Below, piece after piece: positions 1 to 10,274 of a DNA stretch of 64,000 nt. Every line of letters begins with the position of its first letter. The stretch's first letter is position 1. The position numbers were made by a program, and so were the translations under genes. The stretch comes from Branchiostoma belcheri. Its lineage: Eukaryota; Chordata; Leptocardii; Amphioxiformes; Branchiostomatidae. The stretch is taken from contig NW_017802381.1 of the NCBI RefSeq assembly GCF_001625305.1, forward strand, positions 1,080,499-1,144,498. The letters run 5' to 3'. The notes below the pieces were generated by a model. The model was not told where the DNA came from. It searched no databases and worked only from the letters and a program-made list of their open reading frames with translations.

Positions 1-29
1 CGGCTGGAAACATTAAAATCAATCGAAAT

Positions 30-75
30 TGAGTCATCGATGACGTCATTTTCTGCGCATGCGCCGTCTTCTTAA
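30..75. promoter_or_regulatory. CRE plus NRF-1-like promoter motif pair
   Basis: A perfect cAMP-response element palindrome TGACGTCA lies at 41-48. An NRF-1-type palindrome TGCGCATGCGC follows at 54-64. Such a pair is common in CpG-type animal promoters. No first exon can be proven on either side: a short minus-strand frame opens at 389 and the plus-strand gene is first recognisable at 2088. Which gene it would serve is unknown. Confidence 0.3.
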
Positions 76-2087
76 GGTCTCGGACCGGAGTTTCCCTCCG
101 TATTTCGAGCAATTTGACACCCTCAGCCCGACGGGCTATCATTTCTGTACTAAACGCGGGTCGGAATTTTTCACTCTTTTGGTGGAAAGGGGTGCCGTGC
201 CGCTTATCAATACACTTGATTGATATTTTCTGCGCCCAATTTATTTAGGGGTAAATGAGGCACATCAAAGTACATTTTGAAAAAGGGGTCATTTTTTTCG
301 TCATTTTTAACCATGGCTGCATGGAAAAAACGAATTTTCCCAGGGTAACGGCTTAGTACTCGAAGAAGCTCAGAACCTAATGTTTCCAAAATTTGAATTT
401 AATTAAAATCGATGCGATAAGTTTATCGCTATCTTCGATGGCCCGAACACACCCAGAACGCATATAGAACGTACCATCCCGGCGGTCAGGCGAAAAGGCC
501 ACATAACCATCCGCGCGGACGAATACCAGGAAGTCTTAGCTGGACCACCAACATTACGCCACCTATAAAGGCTACAACTAACAGGCTTTCCAGAAAATAC
601 AAAGATATGTACACAGATATTACGATTTCAGGGATATCGTGGCCAAAACATACCATACAAAGTCACGTTTCCGGCGATTTACTGCGCACTTACTTAGACT
701 CTGGTCAGAATTAAACTCCGACCCGGAACCTTAAAGAGCAGTAATGATCAAATAATGTGTCCGTTCTAGGACGAGCTTCATCGCCTCTGGCGGGACCACG
801 TCGGCATTCGGCCAAGATACGCTGGGAGGGGGGCACCAGCAAGCAGGTCGTTGACCCCTGACATTGATAACACGCCACCTTGCATGTTTTCATCAAACAA
901 CAATGAATGTAATTTTGTAGAATTGTGATCGGAAACGGTTTGCAAGGAATGTATGGCAAGTGGACCAGATGTGAGGAATGTGTGTTACCCGAATCACGGT
1001 TTGGGTGACTTCACATAAACACGGCCTAAGTGGGTTTGCAACACCTCATGCCATGGATGAAATTGCAGCACCAGGATTTTCTTTATAATTGAATCCAGTC
1101 TACTCCAGGTTTGTGTCTTTCTGCCAACATCAGCCATGTCTGGCAGAAATGTTTTTCTACAGGATTATCCTGTCCAAAAGTGGCCAATTTTGTGCATTGA
1201 TTTTGGCATGGAAATAATGTTTTCTCTGTTAATTTTGTAGATGCAGAAAAAAACCTTGGTCTTGTATTAGAAGTTGTAAGTTACTAAAGGGACACAGACA
1301 ACAAATTGATTTTTTTCCTACTACAAATGTACTAGTAAAGTGCATATCCTTTACCCAACCATGGCCCAAAATTGAATTTCGCAAGTTTTGGAATTCCCCC
1401 TTGCCTGGAACACAGTAATGTAGCATGTCTGCTAAATATGTATGACCATCATGTATATGTTTATCTAGGGGGTACCAGGTGTATGTTTGGGCCTCATATA
1501 TAACTGCTCTTTTTTAACTGCAGTGAGCTAATTTTATGTTGGGAATTTTGTGGCTCTCATAACTCAAGATCTCGTGGATACATCATGGTGATATTTGTTG
1601 GTAGGTAGGTCGGATGCCTGGTGGTACCTTCATACCAAATTTCAAGTCATTTTTACGAGATGACATGTCAGGAGAAGGTGGAGAAGAACGAAGATATTAA
1701 TAAGAAACATGAGGAAAAACAATACACGTAACATTATGTCTTCACCAACACCACATTCAAATCAATACCCAAGGGAAGTATCCAGTAATGAGATTAGATG
1801 GACCAGATAAATCTATAGACTTGAGTTTATGTTCTTGTAACATTTGAATTTGAAAAGAATGAATATAGAAGTACAATGTAGGTACATAGGGTGAAGTGAT
1901 GTCAGAACTTTCCCAATTTCATCCAAGTTTAGTGCTGGGTACACAAATAGTGATGTCAATTCTATATAAACTTTTATCCAAAGCACCACTGATGTGCTTG
2001 AAACAAATTGACTGATTTTACTTGTTGTAGAGAATGATCAATAGAAAACAACTAGATGTGTTTTTGAACTGCTTGTTTCTCTTTCAG
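76..2087. other. Unassigned flank, no gene recognised
   Basis: No open frame here resembles a known protein. The segment at about 1560-1700 echoes wording of the dispersed family A element seen at 6605 (an 'aactcaag' block followed by a 'ggtaggt' block), so it may be a decayed copy. Upstream exons of the plus-strand gene at 2088 could be here or left of the window, but I could not identify them. Confidence 0.4.
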
Positions 2088-3958
2088 ATTTCACCAAGGT
2101 GTTTAAGGGTATCATGAAGATTGGAATGACTGCACTGATCATCATCATTGTTGTGGTGGTTCTGGTGTGCCTCTGCTGTTGTGGTGCCATCTACTTAGTC
2201 TGTAAAAGGTATGTGTGTATTATGTAACATACAAGTACATATAGAATACAACACGGGGTATTCCGTATCGCCTGAGGTATCGGCCCGACCGCGAGTCGGA
2301 TCCCCCGAAGGCCGAGGGTGATCCGACTCGCGTGAGGGCTGGGACCGAGGGCGGAATACCCCGTGTTGTATTTTATTTATGTCATACCCACCCAACAAAA
2401 CACGCCTTTCAATGCGAAATGAGCAAAAATTTGGTGTCCCTAATTTTCTGTTTGAATTTTCGAAAGTGGTGCAAGCGGTTAGAGCGAAACGCGTTCGAAT
2501 CGTTCAATGGAACATTTGGAAGGCCCGGGCCGTACGCATAAAGAAGCCCTTGGCCGTACCGCTAGTTATCACACGGGCCAGAACACCCGTATCGAACGTA
2601 ATCGCGGCCCAGGTAGGACATAAATGTGTGTATTACCAACCAACTGGCCTACAATGTACATGTAATCCATCCTTCTGGGGATGTTGATAGAAGTTAGGCC
2701 ACAGCAAGTAATATTTATGGATGACATCAGCACACGCATGATTTTCGCCTGATTCTGGAGAGAAAAAGACAAGAAATTTTGTTGCCTTCTGACAGTGGTC
2801 ACCATTACAAAAATAGGCAAAGATGTATGTTGCCATGCCAGAAGGTGGGTCGCAGATAACTAGAAAGAGAGGAGACAAGAAAAGGCTGTGGTTTAATGTT
2901 TTGTTTCTTACTTTGATGCAGTGATGTGTGATGTTGGCTGTGTACATGTATATGTGATGATCCCACTGAATCAAAATCAATTGTACAATGATTGAGTCAA
3001 AGTTTTAAAGTGTAGGAACCTTGTTTTTTTTCGCCCGCTCGCATTAGATTTGGAGTCTGTGGAGGATGTCATCCATAAAATTTACTTGCTGTGGCCTTAT
3101 GAGCCAACAAGAACTGCTATATTCATATCATTATCTCCATGGAAGAAGATATCCTTCCAAACAGGGGCTGTTATTTACGGTAACCTCAGCTGACTTCTAA
3201 CTGAAATGGGCTATACCACACTATATACCGTTAGGGAGGGGGTTTATCCTGCTTTGTGTTTGAATTTGTTGAAACAGTTTTGAACTTTACGAGTTATGCT
3301 TGCATCACGAATTGACCAGCTCATACTGATGTTGTGATATTTGTTTGTGTTCATTGCAACAGCTGCTTACTGTGTTATTTATTGTGATGATATCACTCAT
3401 CTAACCATTCATGTAGCATTCTCACTGGTAACTATTAATTTGATGTCTGAAATTTTCAGCAGTCATTGTGAACATTATGCATTATGTAGTCTTCCTGGTG
3501 GTCTGTATCTCAGATGTCTTGTTTGAATGTTTGTAAATGAGAGGCTGGTTCTGACATTGATGTGTTCCCCCCCCCCAGGAGAAATGACTCTGGACAGACC
3601 GTGACCATCCCCATGCAGCCAGCTGAACCCCCTCCCCAGCCATCCCCCCAGCCCTCACCCTACCCAGCTAAACCTGAACAACCTGATCAACCATACCCCC
3701 TCAGCAGCCTGGGGGTTACCCCCCTCAGCAGCCTGGATACCCCCACAGCAGCCTGGCTACCCCCCTCAGCAACCTGGATACCCCCCTCAACAGCCTGGCT
3801 ACCCGCCTCAACAGCCTGGCTACCCCCCTCAGCCTGGTTACCCCCCTCAGCAACCTGGCTACCCCCCTCAGGGTGAGCCTGCTCCTCCACCGTATCACCC
3901 CTCCTACCCCTCAGCCCCCCTACCTCCTCAAGACCCAGCATACCCCCCTCAACAGTAA
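2088..3958 (+). CDS. Last two exons of a Shisa/STMC6-like one-pass membrane protein (frame broken in poly-C)
   Basis: Exon 2088-2208 follows a pyrimidine-rich CTTTCAG acceptor and ends at AAAAG/GTATGT. It encodes a short charged stretch, then a hydrophobic helix rich in I and V that ends in a cysteine cluster (LVCLCCCG) and a basic stop-transfer CKR. Exon 3579-3958 starts after a C-run acceptor and encodes a Pro-rich cytosolic tail with GYPPQQP repeats, a PPPY motif (WW-domain ligand type) and a TAA at 3956-3958. This architecture is that of the Shisa/WBP1/VOPP1/CYYR1 superfamily; the Cys-rich ectodomain exon was not found, so the family call is inference. Entered in the phase set by the first exon, the tail reads out of frame unless one C is restored in each of two C5 tracts (3696-3700 and 3740-3744), where the other repeats have C6. 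Otherwise it stops at 3874-3876. Either assembly or homopolymer error, or a real lesion. Confidence 0.6.
2246..2371. repeat. 126-bp foldback element
   Basis: Twenty-base arms at 2246-2265 and 2352-2371 are perfect reverse complements (core ACACGGGGTATTCC). A second nested inverted pair sits inside them: GCGAGTCGGATC at 2291-2302 against its complement at 2320-2331. It lies 37 bases after the 5' splice site of the plus-strand gene's transmembrane exon. It looks like a small MITE or structured insertion; no clear target duplication was seen. Confidence 0.6.
2697..3096. mobile_element. 400-bp TIR MITE with TTA target duplication (Harbinger-like, M1)
   Basis: Terminal inverted repeats of about 30 bp start GGCCACAGCAAGTAA and contain the shared core GGATGACATC (or GATGTCATCC at the other end). 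Each end is flanked by TTA (2694-2696 and 3097-3099). A 3-bp TWA target duplication with a GGCC-type TIR is characteristic of PIF/Harbinger elements. Non-autonomous: no transposase frame. Related copies lie at 16703, 17208, 46523 and 62104. It sits in the intron of the plus-strand gene. Confidence 0.75.
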
Positions 3959-6604
3959 GGCCTGGAAACTTCTACTGAACTGAACGTCTTGCTCTGTATG
4001 TGAAAATAGGTATGTGGAAAAATGTGATTCAATACAACACCAGCACAAATGTAGTACTAGTAATGTTAGTCAGTATAAACTGATGCTTGGGTGAAACTTG
4101 CATTTTGTACATTGTACCTTTTCTATCAATTTCCTCTGCAGCAAGGATAAGAGAAAAGTCATTAAAAAAACACAGAACACTTTTAAACTTACAAGGATCT
4201 TGAGTTTCACGCATGGCATAAGTAATATTAGTAAGTACATGTATCTGACCATGTTGGTATATTATGAAAACATATTTTTTAAAGTAATTTAAGGATCAAA
4301 GTTTGGAAAGTTGAACTCTGACCTGACTTTAAAATAAAGTTCTATTGTGTAGCAAAACCAAGATAATCCATCTGTAGCGAAGTTGACAAGCATGTCTTTT
4401 TTATAACGGCATACCTTTATAATATTATTCAAAATTGATACATTTTATAGAAGCTGCTGTCATACTAAATCATATTGGACAAAAGGAACTTCATTATCTG
4501 AAAAAGATAAGTTTTAAGATATCTACATGTGATCTGTGTCGGTGTGGTGTGCATGTATGTACCAGGTTATGTAATTGTTGTGAGAAATAAACATCAGATA
4601 AGTGATATCATGATAGACTGACATTAACTATACTAGTATTGTTGTAACAGACAGTTGTACAGTTCATGGCAATTTTGTTTGTTTTTTCCTGAGAGACAAT
4701 TGCAATTGTATGTCAGAATTTCAGATTTGATTTCATTTCCACTGCCTGAATTATTATATGAAGGATGAAATATTACCAAAAAAAGTTTGTTGTAAAATTT
4801 TCACTTGGACTGCAAGTCAAGTGTCTAGAGGTTACTTTCATCTGATGAGTTAGTAACAAAATCCTTTTTGTGAATATGTCAGGTATTCATCATTTTATTT
4901 TGTGTGAAAAACAATTGAAGAAAATTTCCTGTTGTGGAATGTTTTGATTCTGATTTGATTTCCGCATTCAGTTTTATAGATGTACTTTTGAGAATGAAGT
5001 TGATTATTGTCAGGTAGGGATAGAATATCATAAAAACAAGTTTGTTGCAAGATCACAAGATCAGTTTTCACTAAGACTGAAAGTCAAGTGTATATATAGA
5101 AGTTACTTACATCAAATGAGTGAGAAGATCCTGTTTATGGATATACAGGTATTTGTGATTTTATAATTTTTGTGTGAAGAACAAAATGTTTTAATTTTTT
5201 TTAGGTTTGGCTCAATACTTAAAGTCGCCAAATATGTAATCAATTCAGGGATTGTTCAAAATATAAACACGAAAAGTGATTTACCTTTCTACTGAATGAA
5301 ATTAATTTTTAAAATTAATGCATTCTGTTTCAAAGGTAAATTCTATTATATTTTAGGAGTACACCATCCTTACAACATGCAAATAGATTCAATTCAGAAT
5401 GCTTAGATACTGTGATGTATTAGAAACTATAGTGTACTCAGTTATATATACACGCATCTAGTTATTGCTGTACATGTTGATATCATTGGATTTACTTTAA
5501 AATGTGTGTATCTCTAGTTGTGGAAAACCTTACAAATATCACTGTGTATTTTTGTGTCAGTTCTATTTGTAATTATATGACGTGTAACTATACAATGTCT
5601 GTTAACTGTTTTGCAGTGTCTTTTCTACAATACAAGTGTGTTCCATCGGCGAGTGCTAAACTGTGTCAGTCCTTGTTATTTGGGAAATGACCATGTGAAC
5701 ATTTGGTTGATTGGTGGTTGCAAGTACACTGTATACATTTTTTTGTCTGCTAAATTGGAATGGCCCAGACACTTGCTCAGAACAACATATTTTGAACACG
5801 TCAAGCAATAGATGACAGTTTAAGATAGTATAATAGAACCAAGTTTCTGTTCCCCATCATGTCCCCCGTGCCCGTAGTTTGCATCACTGAAGTTGATCAA
5901 CTTCATTTCATCATTTATTTTATTTTACCAGTAGATCACACTCAGGACTATGGCCTTTTTTCAGGTGTCCCTGGGTACATAGAAAGAATACATAATTTTG
6001 ATACATACATAAATACATACAGCAATTAATTAGATTAATTACATTAACACTAAATAAAACGTTACTTATGTTCAGTAGAAAGCGAAATACAAGACTATTT
6101 CAGTTTTGAAACGCCGTTGTGGTGGTAAGTTGCCTTTGCTTGAAGGTCCACAAGACAGTCCTCTGAAACTGTAGACTGCGCCTAAAAGACTGCATGATTG
6201 CTTGTGGTGTGTACAGCAGGTGAGGGTCCAAATTTCATTGAGTAGTGCTCGTATCATTAGTATACATTTCCCCTATCAATGACTTTGTTTGGATGTTGCA
6301 CAAAAATTTGTATAACTAATGGATATCCGAATAAAATATCAAGTGTCTCCCCAGTCAGAGAGATATCCAAATAAATTCTAAGATGAGTTGAAACATAAGT
6401 GATCTCTCTCGTATTTTTGGCAGACAGCTAGACTAGCTGAATGTTTCCAGTAGAAGCAGCATGTCAAACGTGGGCATCAACAGAATAAGCTATTTTTTAC
6501 GTTAGTTGGAGCACGGATATCCTGATGGAGGTACAAACTGGAGAGGCGTCTGGTTAGCTAAGAAGGTTACCACCTCTAGACCAAGTGAGAGACGTGCGAT
6601 AATT
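3959..6604 (+). other. 3' UTR candidate and intergenic DNA
   Basis: This stretch follows the stop codon of the small membrane protein gene. Candidate poly(A) signals AATAAA occur at 4333-4338 and 4586-4591. The rest is AT-rich without a supported coding exon. A degenerate direct duplication at 4700-5190 is listed separately. At 5870-6260 there is a minus-strand open stretch that I could not place. Confidence 0.4.
4700..5190. repeat. Diverged tandem duplication, about 265-bp period
   Basis: The block at about 4740-4925 ('gtttgttg', 'ttttcact', 'gtcaagtgt', then 'gttact', 'atgagt', 'gaagat/aaatcct' and 'tttgtgtg') recurs in the same order at about 5005-5190 with many substitutions. The shared word order over some 190 bases indicates an old direct duplication rather than chance AT-richness. 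No function is suggested. Confidence 0.5.
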
Positions 6605-7425
6605 ACCTCCATGAAATGTGTCATGGAGGTTATATTTACCTCCATGAAATGTGTCATGGAGGTTATATTTTCAGTTGCGTTTATCTGTCCGTCCGTCCGT
6701 CTGTCCGTCCGTCTGTTGGTCAACAAGATAACTCAAGAACGCCTGGATGGATTGGTTTCATACTTGGTGTGTTGGTAGGGTGTGACGAAAACTGGAAATG
6801 ATTAGATTTTGGTCCCCCTAGTGGCTTCCCTTGGTACTGCAGCGCAACTTCCGGTTTTGATATCTCGCGATCTGGACATGCTAGGGTCATGAAATTTGGA
6901 TGATAGGTAGCTCTCGTGCTTGGGAAGAAGTCATATGGGTTTAGGCCCCCTAGCGGCTTGTTCTGGAACTGCAGGGCACTTTCTGGTGAAATGTTTAAAA
7001 GCCAATAAGTCCAGACAGGAACAACATATTTTCATTATTTTTGGTGTGTAGGTAGCTGAGAGAGAGATGTACATAATTAAATGCAAATTATGCAAATGAG
7101 GACTTAATTTGCATAATTAATGAGGAAATTCTATAATTACAGTGTTTTACATTATACTACTTACATACATGTAATGTATGTAACCTATGGCAGGTGGAAC
7201 TTCAACAGATACTAATTATGCAAATGATGACCTAGTTTGCATAATTAATGCAGAAATTCTATGATTTCGTAATGGTGAATGATGAGAATGTCATACTTGG
7301 GACATCTGTAAGTTAATCAAAAGTTAACATACATCACGATGCATATATCATGTTAATGCAGAGGTCATTTGTACAATTAAAGAAGAAATTTACATTTACA
7401 TATCAAGATCATATTTCATGGAGGT
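6605..7425 (+). mobile_element. Dispersed family A element, copy 1
   Basis: The element starts with ACCTCCATGAAAT and ends with its complement ATTTCATGGAGGT at 7413-7425, giving short terminal inverted repeats. Inside are a (GTCC/GTCT)n block near 6690, a conserved CTCAAGAACGCCTGGATGG block at about 6733-6751 and several TTTGCATAATTAATGAGG-like blocks. The first 33 bp are directly duplicated (6605-6637 and 6638-6670). It has no coding frame, so it is non-autonomous. Near-identical copy 2 follows at 7741; diverged copies occur at 36160, 38810, 50715 and 57270. Confidence 0.6.
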
Positions 7426-7740
7426 ATGAGATCTCGGAATTCTAGTTATAAATACATTTTATTTCAAACTGTTCATTCCATAACAACGCTCGAAATGAAT
7501 TGACTATTCAAACTTCTACAATTTATCCCAATTTCTCTAAACTTACAGACCAAGAAAAAAACTATTCTTCTCTTAACTTTCCAAAACCCACACATTTTAG
7601 AAAAGGTGGGACATTACGTCTTCCATGGTTTACAGAAGAGAAGTCAAACCCTTTAGACATAGTTTTAGACATAGTTATATTTCTAGACAGCTACCTTTAT
7701 AATGTAGAATTTAGTTACTTTATACTCTATTTCATTATTA
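7426..7740. other. AT-rich spacer between family A copies
   Basis: About 300 bases of AT-rich DNA separate two very similar family A elements. An open plus frame at 7500-7748 has no recognisable domain and is likely a decayed transposon remnant. Nothing else is visible. Confidence 0.35.
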
Positions 7741-8511
7741 CCTCATGAAATGTGTCATGGAGGTTATATTTTCAGTTGCGTTTATCTGTCCGTCTGTCCG
7801 TCTGTTGGTCAACAAGATAACTCAAGAACGCCTGGATGGATTGGTTTCATACTTGGTGTGTTGGTAGGGTGTGACGAAAACTAGAAATGATTAGATTTTG
7901 GTCCCCCTAGTGGCTTCCCTTGGTACTGCAGCGCAACTTCCGGTTTTGATATCTCGCGATCTGGACATGCTAGGGTCATGAAATTTTGATGGAAGGTAGC
8001 TCTCGTGCTTGGGAAGAAGTCATATGAGTTTGGGCCCCCTAGCGGCTTGTTCTGGAACTGCAAGGCACTTTCTGGCGAAATGTTTAAAATCCAATAAGTC
8101 CAGACAGGAACAACATATTTTCATTATTTTTGATGTGTAGGTAGCTGAGAGAGAGATGTACATAATTAAATGCAAATTATGCAAATGAGGACTTTATTTG
8201 CATAATTAATGAGGAAATTCTATAATTACAGTGTTTTACATTATACTACTTACATACATGTAATGAATGTAACAACCTATGGCAGGCGGAACTTCAACAG
8301 ATACTAATTATGCAAATGATGACCTAATTTGCATAATTGATGCGAAAATTCTATGATTTCGTAATGGTGAATGATGAGAATGTCATACTTGGGACATCTG
8401 TAAGTTAATCAAAAGTTAACATACATCACGATGCATATATCATGTTAATGCAGAGGTCATTTGCACAGAAGAAATTTACATTTACATATCAAGATCATAT
8501 TTCATGGAGGT
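7741..8511 (+). mobile_element. Dispersed family A element, copy 2
   Basis: This copy matches copy 1 (6605-7425) almost base for base over about 770 bp, with small indels (for example a 5-base shift near 8270 and a missing block near 8465). It begins with a degenerate CCTCATGAAATGTG and ends ATTTCATGGAGGT. The closeness suggests recent duplication of one copy. Confidence 0.6.
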
Positions 8512-8744
8512 ATGGGATCTCGGAATTCTAGTTCTTTTATGTTTTGTAATTTGCAATTAGCCTCCGGGCAAGAATTTGCAATAAGCTTTTCAATTATCAG
8601 GGGCACCATGATGTGGATATACTGATAGTTGGAAGAAATCGACGCTTCATGATTGGCTGAAGGGAAGCAGCAGTGCTGTAAAGATTATCGTAGCAGTCGC
8701 AGAAAACTTGAAGCCCATTGTTCGACAAATATTTTTGCATGTCC

Positions 8745-9150
8745 CTATTCTTCGTCTAGAAGGTTATGTCCTTAGTTGCGTTTGTATGAGATTTTGCAGC
8801 TTAACTCGTGACGCTATGGATGGATTGTCATCAGATTTGGTAATTATATATATTAGGTATTGACCTATCAAAGAAACGATAAGATTTTTCCTACTGCAGC
8901 AGAACCTCTGATTTACGTATGTTCTGGACGCGCTGGGCTAAGGCATGATGTTTGGGTGGCAGGTCTTGGCCTTTTGAAGATTTTGAAGAAGTGAAATAGA
9001 TTTTGGCCCCTGGTAGCTTTTATAAAACTGCAGGACCAAGTTTGACAAATAACCACAGAAAGACATAATCAATCAGAAACATTTACATTTCCTTCGTTTA
9101 AAATGTTAACATTATCTGGTGAAGGTATGAGATGTGAACTCTTGTTATGG
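8745..9150 (+). mobile_element. Decayed family A-like element
   Basis: The order of blocks (a 'agttgcgttt' start, 'taactcgtgacgc...ggatggattg', 'ttggta', 'ctgcag', then a 'ggtgaaggtatgagatg' end) matches family A, but sequence identity is low. It is followed by a pure AT-dinucleotide run at 9188-9214. Confidence 0.4.
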
Positions 9151-9187
9151 TATGTGGTTGACATGATGAAATGTGGTCTGTTCATAA

Positions 9188-9214
9188 AATATATATATAT
9201 ATATATATATATAT
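9188..9214. repeat. (AT)n microsatellite
   Basis: An uninterrupted AT dinucleotide run of about 27 bases. Confidence 0.9.
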
Positions 9215-9863
9215 GTCGGCCTTTGTTAATATAAAATGACACATTGGTACATTTTTATTGCAGATAATTGTGTTGTTTATTGTAAACGAGTAAAAGCAAG
9301 ATAATACATTGATTTGTATGTTGTATCCGTATACACTGAAGTTGATTCATGTAATTTCGTTTGATATCTGCCAATATTGAATAGTTGGCCAGCCAAAAAT
9401 ATCGAAGTAAATTATTGCATTGATCACAACTGTATTTAAGGACCTGTACGAAATGAGGAAGACTGGCCTTTTAATCGTTTGGTTTACCTAGCTCTAAAAT
9501 CATTTCTAATTATGCACGCCGCAAATACATGGATGCAAACTCCAGTCCGACGCTGCTCCGCCCGGTGGCCTGTTCTGAAAAACATTAGATTCAGTCAAAA
9601 ACATAAATATGTCTAGAATACCTCATAATCCGGGTGGTAGTGCAGGGTGGTTCCTCATTGATATGTAAATGCCAACGCTCTCTAATGAACCGAATAATTA
9701 ATCAACCACCACCTGAATGATGAGGCAATACGGCTTACATATATCTTTATGCATGACGAGTGTCCGGTGGTCTTGCGAACCGCCTCTCGTTTTTCCTATG
9801 TACCAGGTCTGAGTTGATCATCAATATAGATACAGGGCAGTTTCTATTCTAGCTTCTCTCGTC

Positions 9864-10229
9864 GAAACAATTTACTCACTATTATTACAAAGTAGAATAC
9901 GAAGCCCGCTTTGTTATTGATTGTAGTTTATATAGTAATGAAAGAAATTATCTTTTTAGATATGTTACAAGTACGTTTCCATACTTCCAATACTTGCCTA
10001 ATATTGAAAAATTTATCTTTCTTATGCGCTTTGATCATCCTGTATTATACAAACCCATTTCAAATTATATTTTTAACATCACAAAGAAACGAGAAGAAGC
10101 CGAACCTATGTATTAGAGTAGTTTTAGAGCTGTTTGTACTACAAACATGTATATTACCTTTTCATCTGTTCACCTGTACGTAGCCCGATCGGGCATGAAT
10201 GTACAATAAAGGTTATTACTATTATTTTT
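9864..10229 (+). mobile_element. 5'-truncated LINE, C-terminal ORF2 and 3' tail
   Basis: In one plus frame the DNA reads as a C-terminal non-LTR retrotransposon tail (motifs ARFVIDCSLY, LFRYVTS, KFIFLMRFDHP, KKREEAE) and stops just before a 3' end carrying AATAAAGG and an ATT-rich simple tail. It ends about 45 bases beyond the 3' end of the minus-strand PKHD1L1-like gene, so the two transcripts would converge. Family assignment within CR1/L2-like LINEs is uncertain. Confidence 0.55.
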
Positions 10230-10235
10230 TTACAT

Positions 10236-10241
10236 TTTATT
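10236..10241 (-). terminator. PKHD1L1: Candidate poly(A) signal of the PKHD1L1-like gene
   Basis: AATAAA on the minus strand, 33 bases past the TAA stop at 10275-10277. It would give a very short 3' UTR. The signal overlaps the simple-repeat tail of a plus-strand LINE, so the poly(A) signal may have been supplied by that insertion. Confidence 0.45.
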
Positions 10242-10274
10242 TACATTATTATTATTTACATTTGATTACACACC

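Noticed and set aside
3562-3876. Plus-strand protein with TAAWLPPS repeats
   Set aside because: Frame-shifted reading of the GYPPQQP-coding exon; the other frame gives a coherent proline/tyrosine tail with a PPPY motif and a natural stop.
9240-9860. Gene or regulatory region left of the LINE
   Set aside because: Only an imperfect inverted pair (about 9620-9645 and 9700-9725) is visible; no coding or conserved signal.
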